Source: Persicaria tinctoria (lineage: Eukaryota > Streptophyta > Magnoliopsida > Caryophyllales > Polygonaceae). Taken from it: a stretch of 64,000 bases of DNA. The translations under genes and the position numbers were made by a program. Below are positions 48,590-60,500 of this stretch, piece by piece. The notes beneath the pieces are model-generated. The model did no database searches. It was not told where the DNA came from and saw nothing but the letters and a program-made list of their open reading frames with translations. Where the stretch lies: the NCBI GenBank assembly GCA_037127255.1, contig JBANSL010000002.1:4632001-4696000 (forward strand), written 5' to 3'. How positions within the stretch are numbered: the first letter of the stretch is position 1; every line of letters starts with the position of its first letter.

Positions 48590-51102
48590 CTAGGCAAGGT
48601 GGGATGCTGTTAAGGACATCCGTCCACAAAACTCCCGCCCGGGATGTCCAAATGGGCCCGGAATTAAGGTAATGTCCCTCTGAACAGCCGTTGCGGACAC
48701 ATGCTCGGTATTTTTTGAATAACTTGAGATCCGTTGGTCCAATCGGGCCGTTTGATGACTCCTGGGAAAGCTAACTTCGATAGCTACGACTTTACTAGGG
48801 AGGTTTTCAGAGAATTCCTCCTCTAAAAGAGCCAAAAAACCATTTTTCCAAGGCTTAAACTTGGGCAAATTTTCGGCTATTTTAAAAGGGGTTAGTACAC
48901 GAAAAAATATGAAAATCTCAAAAAATGAAAAATCCAAAATACTTTGCACTAGGCAAGGTGGGATGCTGTTAAGGACATCCGTCCACAAAACTCCCGCCCG
49001 GAATGTCCAAATGGGCCCGGAATAAAGGTAATGTCCCTCTGAACAGCCGTTGCGGACACATGCTCGGTATTTTTTGAATAACTTGAGATCCGTTGGTCCA
49101 ATCGGGCCGTTTGATGACTCCTGGGAAAGCTAACTTCGATAACTACGACTTTACTAGGGAGGTTTTCAGAGAATTCCTCCTCTAAAAAGACAAAAAAACC
49201 ATTTTTCCCAAGCTTAAATTTGGGCAAATTTTCGGCTTTTTTCAAAGGGGTTAGTACACGAAAAAATATGAAAATCTCAAAAAATGAAAAATCCAAAATA
49301 CTTTGCACTAGGCAAGGTGGGATGCTGTTAAGGACATCCGTCCACAAAACTCCCGTCCGGGATGTCCAAATGGGCCCGGAATTAAGGTAATGTCCCTCTG
49401 AACAGCCGTTGCGGACACATGCTCGGTATTTTTTGAATAACTTGAGATCCGTTGGTCCAATCGGGCCGTTTGATGACTCCTGGGAAAGCTAACTTCGATA
49501 ACTACGACTTTACTAGGGAGGTTTTCAGAGAATTCCTCCTCTAAAAAGACAAAAAAACCATTTTTCCCAAGCTTAAATTTGGGCAAATTTTCGGCTTTTT
49601 TCAAAGGGGTTAGTACACGAAAAAATATGAAAATCTCAAAAAATGAAAAATCCAAAATACTTTGCACTAGGCAAGGTGGGATGCTGTTAAGGACATCCGT
49701 CCACAAAACTCCCGCCCGGGATGTCCAAATGGGCCCGGAATTAAGGTAATGTCCCTCTGAACACCCGTTGCGGACACATGCTCGGTATTTTTTGAATAAC
49801 TTGAGATCCGTTGGTCCAATCGGGCCGTTTGATGACTCCTGGGAAAGCTAACTTCGATAACTACGACTTTACTAGGGAGGTTTTCAGAGAATTCCTCCTC
49901 TAAAAAGACAAAAAAACCATTTTTCCCAAGCTTAAATTTGGGCAAATTTTCGGCTTTTTTCAAAGGGGTTAGTACACGAAAAAATATGAAAATCTCAAAA
50001 AATGAAAAATCCAAAATACTTTGCACTAGGCAAGGTGGGATGCTGTTAAGGACATCCGTCCACAAAACTCCCGCCCGGGATGTCCAAATGGGCCCGGAAT
50101 TAAGGTAATGTCCCTCTGAACAGCCGTTGCGGACACATGCTCGGTATTTTTTGAATAACTTGAGATCCGTTGGTCCAATCGGGCCGTTTGATGACTCCTG
50201 GGAAAGCTAACTTCGATAACTACGACTTTACTAGGGAGGTTTTCAGAGAATTCCTCCTCTAAAAAGACAAAAAAACCATTTTTCCCAAGCTTAAATTTGG
50301 GCAAATTTTCGGCTTTTTTCAAAGGGGTTAGTACACGAAAAAATATGAAAATCTCAAAAAATGAAAAATCCAAAATACTTTGCACTAGGCAAGGTGGGAT
50401 GCTGTTAAGGACATCCGTCCACAAAACTCCCGCCCGGGATGTCCAAATGGGCCCGGAATTAAGGTAATGTCCCTCTGAACACCCGTTGCGGACACATGCT
50501 CGGTATTTTTTGAATAACTTGAGATCCGTTGGTCCAATCGGGCCGTTTGATGACTCCTGGGAAAGCTAACTTCGATAGCTACGACTTTACTAGGGAGGTT
50601 TTCAGAGAATTCCTCCTCTAAAAGAGCCAAAAAACCATTTTTCCAAGGCTTAAACTTGGGCAAATTTTCGGCTATTTTCAAAGGGGTTAGTACACGAAAA
50701 AATATGAAAATCTCAAAAAATGAAAAATCCAAAATACTTTGCACTAGGCAAGGTGGGATGCTGTTAAGGACATCCGTCCACAAAACTCCCGCCCGGAATG
50801 TCCAAATGGGCCCGGAATAAAGGTAATGTCCCTCTGAACAGCCGTTGCGGACACATGCTCGGTATTTTTTGAATAACTTGAGATCCGTTGGTCCAATCGG
50901 GCCGTTTGATGACTCCTGGGAAAGCTAACTTCGATAACTACGACTTTACTAGGGAGGTTTTCAGAGAATTCCTCCTCTAAAAAGACAAAAAAACCATTTT
51001 TTCCAAGCTTAAATTTGGGCAAATTTTCGGCTTTTTTCAAAGGGGTTAGTACACGAAAAAATATGAAAATCTCAAAAAATGAAAAATCCAAAATACTTTG
51101 CA

Positions 51103-54100
51103 CTAGGCAAGGTGGGATGCTGTTAAGGACATCCGTCCACAAAACTCCCGCCCGGGATGTCCAAATGGGCCCGGAATTAAGGTAATGTCCCTCTGAACAG
51201 CCGTTGCGGACACATGCTCGGTATTTTTTGAATAACTTGAGATCCGTTGGTCCAATCGGGCCGTTTGATGACTCCTGGGAAAGCTAACTTCGATAACTAC
51301 GACTTTACTAGGGAGGTTTTCAGAGAATTCCTCCTCTAAAAAGACAAAAAAACCATTTTTCCCAAGCTTAAATTTGGGCAAATTTTCGGCTTTTTTCAAA
51401 GGGGTTAGTACACGAAAAAATATGAAAATCTCAAAAAATGAAAAATCCAAAATACTTTGCACTAGGCAAGGTGGGATGCTGTTAAGGACATCCGTCCACA
51501 AAACTCCCGTCCGGGATGTCCAAATGGGCCCGGAATTAAGGTAATGTCCCTCTGAACAGCCGTTGCGGACACATGCTCGGTATTTTTTGAATAACTTGAG
51601 ATCCGTTGATCCAATCGGGCCGTTTGATGACTCCTGGGAAAGCTAACTTCGATAGCTACGACTTTACTAGGGAGGTTTTCAGAGAATTCCTCCTCTAAAA
51701 GAGCCAAAAAACCATTTTTCCAAGGCTTAAACTTGGGCAAATTTTCGGCTATTTTCAAAGGGGTTAGTACACGAAAAAATATGAAAATCTCAAAAAATGA
51801 AAAATCCAAAATACTTTGCACTAGGCAAGGTGGGATGCTGTTAAGGACATCCGTCCACAAAACTCCCGCCCGGAATGTCCAAATGGGCCCGGAATAAAGG
51901 TAATGTCCCTCTGAACAGCCGTTGCGGACACATGCTCGGTATTTTTTGAATAACTTGAGATCCGTTGGTCCAATCGGGCCGTTTGATGACTCCTGGGAAA
52001 GCTAACTTCGATAACTACGACTTTACTAGGGAGGTTTTCAGAGAATTCCTCCTCTAAAAAGACAAAAAAACCATTTTTTCCAAGCTTAAATTTGGGCAAA
52101 TTTTCGGCTTTTTTCAAAGGGGTTAGTACACGAAAAAATATGAAAATCTCAAAAAATGAAAAATCCAAAATACTTTGCACTAGGCAAGGTGGGATGCTGT
52201 TAAGGACATCCGTCCACAAAACTCCCGTCCGGGATGTCCAAATGGGCCCGGAATTAAGGTAATGTCCCTCTGAACAGCCGTTGCGGACACATGCTCGGTA
52301 TTTTTTGAATAACTTGAGATCCGTTGGTCCAATCGGGCCGTTTGATGACTCCTGGGAAAGCTAACTTCGATAACTACGACTTTACTAGGGAGGTTTTCAG
52401 AGAATTCCTCCTCTAAAAAGACAAAAAAACCATTTTTCCCAAGCTTAAATTTGGGCAAATTTTCGGCTTTTTTCAAAGGGGTTAGTACACGAAAAAATAT
52501 GAAAATCTCAAAAAATGAAAAATCCAAAATACTTTGCACTAGGCAAGGTGGGATGCTGTTAAGGACATCCGTCCACAAAACTCCCGCCCGGGATGTCCAA
52601 ATGGGCCCGGAATTAAGGTAATGTCCCTCTGAACAGCCGTTGCGGACACATGCTCGGTATTTTTTGAATAACTTGAGATCCGTTGGTCCAATCGGGCCGT
52701 TTGATGACTCCTGGGAAAGCTAACTTCGATAGCTACGACTTTACTAGGGAGGTTTTCAGAGAATTCCTCCTCTAAAAGAGCCAAAAAACCATTTTTCCAA
52801 GGCTTAAACTTGGGCAAATTTTCGGCTATTTTCAAAGGGGTTAGTACACGAAAAAATATGAAAATCTCAAAAAATGAAAAATCCAAAATACTTTGCACTA
52901 GGCAAGGTGGGATGCTGTTAAGGACATCCGTCCACAAAACTCCCGCCCGGAATGTCCAAATGGGCCCGGAATAAAGGTAATGTCCCTCTGAACACCCGTT
53001 GCGGACACATGCTCGGTATTTTTTGAATAACTTGAGATCCGTTGGTCCAATCGGGCCGTTTGATGACTCCTGGGAAAGCTAACTTCGATAACTACGACTT
53101 TACTAGGGAGGTTTTCAGAGAATTCCTCCTCTAAAAAGACAAAAAAACCATTTTTCCCAAGCTTAAATTTGGGCAAATTTTCGGCTTTTTTCAAAGGGGT
53201 TAGTACACGAAAAAATATGAAAATCTCAAAAAATGAAAAATCCAAAATACTTTGCACTAGGCAAGGTGGGATGCTGTTAAGGACATCCGTCCACAAAACT
53301 CCCGTCCGGGATGTCCAAATGGGCCCGGAATTAAGGTAATGTCCCTCTGAACAGCCGTTGCGGACACATGCTCGGTATTTTTTGAATAACTTGAGATCCG
53401 TTGATCCAATCGGGCCGTTTGATGACTCCTGGGAAAGCTAACTTCGATAGCTACGACTTTACTAGGGAGGTTTTCAGAGAATTCCTCCTCTAAAAGAGCC
53501 AAAAAACCATTTTTCCAAGGCTTAAACTTGGGCAAATTTTCGGCTATTTTCAAAGGGGTTAGTACACGAAAAAATATGAAAATCTCAAAAAATGAAAAAT
53601 CCAAAATACTTTGCACTAGGCAAGGTGGGATGCTGTTAAGGACATCCGTCCACAAAACTCCCGCCCGGAATGTCCAAATGGGCCCGGAATAAAGGTAATG
53701 TCCCTCTGAACAGCCGTTGCGGACACATGCTCGGTATTTTTTGAATAACTTGAGATCCGTTGGTCCAATCGGGCCGTTTGATGACTCCTGGGAAAGCTAA
53801 CTTCGATAACTACGACTTTACTAGGGAGGTTTTCAGAGAATTCCTCCTCTAAAAAGACAAAAAAACCATTTTTTCCAAGCTTAAATTTGGGCAAATTTTC
53901 GGCTTTTTTCAAAGGGGTTAGTACACGAAAAAATATGAAAATCTCAAAAAATGAAAAATCCAAAATACTTTGCACTAGGCAAGGTGGGATGCTGTTAAGG
54001 ACATCCGTCCACAAAACTCCCGTCCGGGATGTCCAAATGGGCCCGGAATTAAGGTAATGTCCCTCTGAACAGCCGTTGCGGACACATGCTCGGTATTTTT

Positions 54101-57100
54101 TGAATAACTTGAGATCCGTTGGTCCAATCGGGCCGTTTGATGACTCCTGGGAAAGCTAACTTCGATAACTACGACTTTACTAGGGAGGTTTTCAGAGAAT
54201 TCCTCCTCTAAAAAGACAAAAAAACCATTTTTCCCAAGCTTAAATTTGGGCAAATTTTCGGCTTTTTTCAAAGGGGTTAGTACACGAAAAAATATGAAAA
54301 TCTCAAAAAATGAAAAATCCAAAATACTTTGCACTAGGCAAGGTGGGATGCTGTTAAGGACATCCGTCCACAAAACTCCCGCCCGGGATGTCCAAATGGG
54401 CCCGGAATTAAGGTAATGTCCCTCTGAACAGCCGTTGCGGACACATGCTCGGTATTTTTTGAATAACTTGAGATCCGTTGGTCCAATCGGGCCGTTTGAT
54501 GACTCCTGGGAAAGCTAACTTCGATAGCTACGACTTTACTAGGGAGGTTTTCAGAGAATTCCTCCTCTAAAAGAGCCAAAAAACCATTTTTCCAAGGCTT
54601 AAACTTGGGCAAATTTTCGGCTATTTTCAAAGGGGTTAGTACACGAAAAAATATGAAAATCTCAAAAAATGAAAAATCCAAAATACTTTGCACTAGGCAA
54701 GGTGGGATGCTGTTAAGGACATCCGTCCACAAAACTCCCGCCCGGAATGTCCAAATGGGCCCGGAATAAAGGTAATGTCCCTCTGAACACCCGTTGCGGA
54801 CACATGCTCGGTATTTTTTGAATAACTTGAGATCCGTTGGTCCAATCGGGCCGTTTGATGACTCCTGGGAAAGCTAACTTCGATAACTACGACTTTACTA
54901 GGGAGGTTTTCAGAGAATTCCTCCTCTAAAAAGACAAAAAAACCATTTTTCCCAAGCTTAAATTTGGGCAAATTTTCGGCTTTTTTCAAAGGGGTTAGTA
55001 CACGAAAAAATATGAAAATCTCAAAAAATGAAAAATCCAAAATACTTTGCACTAGGCAAGGTGGGATGCTGTTAAGGACATCCGTCCACAAAACTCCCGT
55101 CCGGGATGTCCAAATGGGCCCGGAATTAAGGTAATGTCCCTCTGAACAGCCGTTGCGGACACATGCTCGGTATTTTTTGAATAACTTGAGATCCGTTGAT
55201 CCAATCGGGCCGTTTGATGACTCCTGGGAAAGCTAACTTCGATAGCTACGACTTTACTAGGGAGGTTTTCAGAGAATTCCTCCTCTAAAAGAGCCAAAAA
55301 ACCATTTTTCCAAGGCTTAAACTTGGGCAAATTTTCGGCTATTTTCAAAGGGGTTAGTACACGAAAAAATATGAAAATCTCAAAAAATGAAAAATCCAAA
55401 ATACTTTGCACTAGGCAAGGTGGGATGCTGTTAAGGACATCCGTCCACAAAACTCCCGCCCGGAATGTCCAAATGGGCCCGGAATAAAGGTAATGTCCCT
55501 CTGAACAGCCGTTGCGGACACATGCTCGGTATTTTTTGAATAACTTGAGATCCGTTGGTCCAATCGGGCCGTTTGATGACTCCTGGGAAAGCTAACTTCG
55601 ATAACTACGACTTTACTAGGGAGGTTTTCAGAGAATTCCTCCTCTAAAAAGACAAAAAAACCATTTTTTCCAAGCTTAAATTTGGGCAAATTTTCGGCTT
55701 TTTTCAAAGGGGTTAGTACACGAAAAAATATGAAAATCTCAAAAAATGAAAAATCCAAAATACTTTGCACTAGGCAAGGTGGGATGCTGTTAAGGACATC
55801 CGTCCACAAAACTCCCGTCCGGGATGTCCAAATGGGCCCGGAATTAAGGTAATGTCCCTCTGAACAGCCGTTGCGGACACATGCTCGGTATTTTTTGAAT
55901 AACTTGAGATCCGTTGGTCCAATCGGGCCGTTTGATGACTCCTGGGAAAGCTAACTTCGATAACTACGACTTTACTAGGGAGGTTTTCAGAGAATTCCTC
56001 CTCTAAAAAGACAAAAAAACCATTTTTCCCAAGCTTAAATTTGGGCAAATTTTCGGCTTTTTTCAAAGGGGTTAGTACACGAAAAAATATGAAAATCTCA
56101 AAAAATGAAAAATCCAAAATACTTTGCACTAGGCAAGGTGGGATGCTGTTAAGGACATCCGTCCACAAAACTCCCGCCCGGGATGTCCAAATGGGCCCGG
56201 AATTAAGGTAATGTCCCTCTGAACAGCCGTTGCGGACACATGCTCGGTATTTTTTGAATAACTTGAGATCCGTTGGTCCAATCGGGCCGTTTGATGACTC
56301 CTGGGAAAGCTAACTTCGATAGCTACGACTTTACTAGGGAGGTTTTCAGAGAATTCCTCCTCTAAAAGAGCCAAAAAACCATTTTTCCAAGGCTTAAACT
56401 TGGGCAAATTTTCGGCTATTTTCAAAGGGGTTAGTACACGAAAAAATATGAAAATCTCAAAAAATGAAAAATCCAAAATACTTTGCACTAGGCAAGGTGG
56501 GATGCTGTTAAGGACATCCGTCCACAAAACTCCCGCCCGGAATGTCCAAATGGGCCCGGAATAAAGGTAATGTCCCTCTGAACACCCGTTGCGGACACAT
56601 GCTCGGTATTTTTTGAATAACTTGAGATCCGTTGGTCCAATCGGGCCGTTTGATGACTCCTGGGAAAGCTAACTTCGATAACTACGACTTTACTAGGGAG
56701 GTTTTCAGAGAATTCCTCCTCTAAAAAGACAAAAAAACCATTTTTCCCAAGCTTAAATTTGGGCAAATTTTCGGCTTTTTTCAAAGGGGTTAGTACACGA
56801 AAAAATATGAAAATCTCAAAAAATGAAAAATCCAAAATACTTTGCACTAGGCAAGGTGGGATGCTGTTAAGGACATCCGTCCACAAAACTCCCGTCCGGG
56901 ATGTCCAAATGGGCCCGGAATTAAGGTAATGTCCCTCTGAACAGCCGTTGCGGACACATGCTCGGTATTTTTTGAATAACTTGAGATCCGTTGATCCAAT
57001 CGGGCCGTTTGATGACTCCTGGGAAAGCTAACTTCGATAGCTACGACTTTACTAGGGAGGTTTTCAGAGAATTCCTCCTCTAAAAGAGCCAAAAAACCAT

Positions 57101-57205
57101 TTTTCCAAGGCTTAAACTTGGGCAAATTTTCGGCTATTTTCAAAGGGGTTAGTACACGAAAAAATATGAAAATCTCAAAAAATGAAAAATCCAAAATACT
57201 TTGCA
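51103..57205 (+). repeat. Second 5-mer HOR (1795 bp): A-C-Be-A-Ce, marked by site 148
   Basis: Bk 51103 and Ce 51462 lead in. Units then start at 51821, 53616 and 55411, each A (T at 259), Ck, Be, A (C at 98), Ce (A at 148). The A at 148 is found at 51608, 53403, 55198 and 56993, spaced exactly 1795 bp, and nowhere else. The 1795-bp periodicity extends left to about 51200, within the lead-in monomer. The type order matches the 5-mer at 33155-44283, but the markers differ: A instead of A', and no T at 91. Confidence 0.92.
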
Positions 57206-57564
57206 CTAGGCAAGGTGGGATGCTGTTAAGGACATCCGTCCAGAAAACTCCCGCCCGGGATGTCCAAATGGGCCCGGAATAAAGGTAATGTCCCTCTGAA
57301 CAGCCGTTGCGGACACATGCTCGGTATTTTTTGAATAACTTGAGATCCGTTGGTCCAATCGGGCCGTTTGATGACTCCTGGGAAAGCTAACTTCGATAGC
57401 TACGACTTTACTAGGGAGGTTTTCAGAGAATTCCTCCTCTAAAAAGACAAAAAAACCATTTTTTCCAAGCTTAAATTTGGGCAAATTTTCGGCTTTTTTC
57501 AAAGGGGTTAGTACACGAAAAAATATGAAAATCTCAAAAAATGAAAAATCCAAAATACTTTGCA
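57206..57564 (+). repeat. Multiple-recombinant monomer
   Basis: This monomer has G at 54 with A at 76, the reciprocal of the A' front, and is the only such copy in the window. It also has G at 38, G at 194 with a k tail, and T at 259. At least two switches between haplotypes are needed to build it from its neighbours. It sits exactly at the junction between the second 5-mer HOR and the 3-mer HOR. Confidence 0.88.
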
Positions 57565-60500
57565 CTAGGCAAGGTGGGATGCTGTTAAGGACATCCGTCC
57601 ACAAAACTCCCGTCCGGGATGTCCAAATGGGCCCGGAATTAAGGTAATGTCCCTCTGAACAGCCGTTGCGGACACATGCTCGGTATTTTTTGAATAACTT
57701 GAGATCCGTTGGTCCAATCGGGCCGTTTGATGACTCCTGGGAAAGCTAACTTCGATAACTACGACTTTACTAGGGAGGTTTTCAGAGAATTCCTCCTCTA
57801 AAAAGACAAAAAAACCATTTTTCCCAAGCTTAAATTTGGGCAAATTTTCGGCTTTTTTCAAAGGGGTTAGTACACGAAAAAATATGAAAATCTCAAAAAA
57901 TGAAAAATCCAAAATACTTTGCACTAGGCAAGGTGGGATGCTGTTAAGGACATCCGTCCACAAAACTCCCGCCCGGGATGTCCAAATGGGCCCGGAATTA
58001 AGGTAATGTCCCTCTGAACAGCCGTTGCGGACACATGCTCGGTATTTTTTGAATAACTTGAGATCCGTTGGTCCAATCGGGCCGTTTGATGACTCCTGGG
58101 AAAGCTAACTTCGATAGCTACGACTTTACTAGGGAGGTTTTCAGAGAATTCCTCCTCTAAAAGAGCCAAAAAACCATTTTTCCAAGGCTTAAACTTGGGC
58201 AAATTTTCGGCTATTTTCAAAGGGGTTAGTACACGAAAAAATATGAAAATCTCAAAAAATGAAAAATCCAAAATACTTTGCACTAGGCAAGGTGGGATGC
58301 TGTTAAGGACATCCGTCCACAAAACTCCCGCCCGGAATGTCCAAATGGGCCCGGAATAAAGGTAATGTCCCTCTGAACAGCCGTTGCGGACACATGCTCG
58401 GTATTTTTTGAATAACTTGAGATCCGTTGGTCCAATCGGGCCGTTTGATGACTCCTGGGAAAGCTAACTTCGATAACTACGACTTTACTAGGGAGGTTTT
58501 CAGAGAATTCCTCCTCTAAAAAGACAAAAAAACCATTTTTTCCAAGCTTAAATTTGGGCAAATTTTCGGCTTTTTTCAAAGGGGTTAGTACACGAAAAAA
58601 TATGAAAATCTCAAAAAATGAAAAATCCAAAATACTTTGCACTAGGCAAGGTGGGATGCTGTTAAGGACATCCGTCCACAAAACTCCCGTCCGGGATGTC
58701 CAAATGGGCCCGGAATTAAGGTAATGTCCCTCTGAACAGCCGTTGCGGACACATGCTCGGTATTTTTTGAATAACTTGAGATCCGTTGGTCCAATCGGGC
58801 CGTTTGATGACTCCTGGGAAAGCTAACTTCGATAACTACGACTTTACTAGGGAGGTTTTCAGAGAATTCCTCCTCTAAAAAGACAAAAAAACCATTTTTC
58901 CCAAGCTTAAATTTGGGCAAATTTTCGGCTTTTTTCAAAGGGGTTAGTACACGAAAAAATATGAAAATCTCAAAAAATGAAAAATCCAAAATACTTTGCA
59001 CTAGGCAAGGTGGGATGCTGTTAAGGACATCCGTCCACAAAACTCCCGCCCGGGATGTCCAAATGGGCCCGGAATTAAGGTAATGTCCCTCTGAACAGCC
59101 GTTGCGGACACATGCTCGGTATTTTTTGAATAACTTGAGATCCGTTGGTCCAATCGGGCCGTTTGATGACTCCTGGGAAAGCTAACTTCGATAGCTACGA
59201 CTTTACTAGGGAGGTTTTCAGAGAATTCCTCCTCTAAAAGAGCCAAAAAACCATTTTTCCAAGGCTTAAACTTGGGCAAATTTTCGGCTATTTTCAAAGG
59301 GGTTAGTACACGAAAAAATATGAAAATCTCAAAAAATGAAAAATCCAAAATACTTTGCACTAGGCAAGGTGGGATGCTGTTAAGGACATCCGTCCAGAAA
59401 ACTCCCGCCCGGAATGTCCAAATGGGCCCGGAATAAAGGTAATGTCCCTCTGAACAGCCGTTGCGGACACATGCTCGGTATTTTTTGAATAACTTGAGAT
59501 CCGTTGGTCCAATCGGGCCGTTTGATGACTCCTGGGAAAGCTAACTTCGATAACTACGACTTTACTAGGGAGGTTTTCAGAGAATTCCTCCTCTAAAAAG
59601 ACAAAAAAACCATTTTTTCCAAGCTTAAATTTGGGCAAATTTTCGGCTTTTTTCAAAGGGGTTAGTACACGAAAAAATATGAAAATCTCAAAAAATGAAA
59701 AATCCAAAATACTTTGCACTAGGCAAGGTGGGATGCTGTTAAGGACATCCGTCCACAAAACTCCCGTCCGGGATGTCCAAATGGGCCCGGAATTAAGGTA
59801 ATGTCCCTCTGAACAGCCGTTGCGGACACATGCTCGGTATTTTTTGAATAACTTGAGATCCGTTGGTCCAATCGGGCCGTTTGATGACTCCTGGGAAAGC
59901 TAACTTCGATAACTACGACTTTACTAGGGAGGTTTTCAGAGAATTCCTCCTCTAAAAAGACAAAAAAACCATTTTTCCCAAGCTTAAATTTGGGCAAATT
60001 TTCGGCTTTTTTCAAAGGGGTTAGTACACGAAAAAATATGAAAATCTCAAAAAATGAAAAATCCAAAATACTTTGCACTAGGCAAGGTGGGATGCTGTTA
60101 AGGACATCCGTCCACAAAACTCCCGCCCGGGATGTCCAAATGGGCCCGGAATTAAGGTAATGTCCCTCTGAACAGCCGTTGCGGACACATGCTCGGTATT
60201 TTTTGAATAACTTGAGATCCGTTGGTCCAATCGGGCCGTTTGATGACTCCTGGGAAAGCTAACTTCGATAGCTACGACTTTACTAGGGAGGTTTTCAGAG
60301 AATTCCTCCTCTAAAAGAGCCAAAAAACCATTTTTCCAAGGCTTAAACTTGGGCAAATTTTCGGCTATTTTCAAAGGGGTTAGTACACGAAAAAATATGA
60401 AAATCTCAAAAAATGAAAAATCCAAAATACTTTGCACTAGGCAAGGTGGGATGCTGTTAAGGACATCCGTCCAGAAAACTCCCGCCCGGAATGTCCAAAT

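Larger units (their letters stand above)
44284..51102 (+). repeat. Region holding a 9-monomer tandem duplication (offset 3230 bp)
   Basis: Copy 1 monomers are Ce 44643, A'k 45002 (358 bp), Be 45360 (A at 295), Ak 45719, Ck 46078, Bk 46437 (C at 98), Bk 46796, Ck 47155 and A 47514. Copy 2 is Ce 47873, A'k 48232 (358 bp), Be 48590 (A at 295), Ak 48949, Ck 49308, Bk 49667 (C at 98), Bk 50026, then Be 50385 and Ak 50744. The rare 1-bp deletion and the rare A at 295 both recur at exactly 3230 bp. Identity appears to run from about 44480/47710 to about 47200/50430, where copy 1 has a C front (47155) and copy 2 a B front (50385). Confidence 0.9.
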
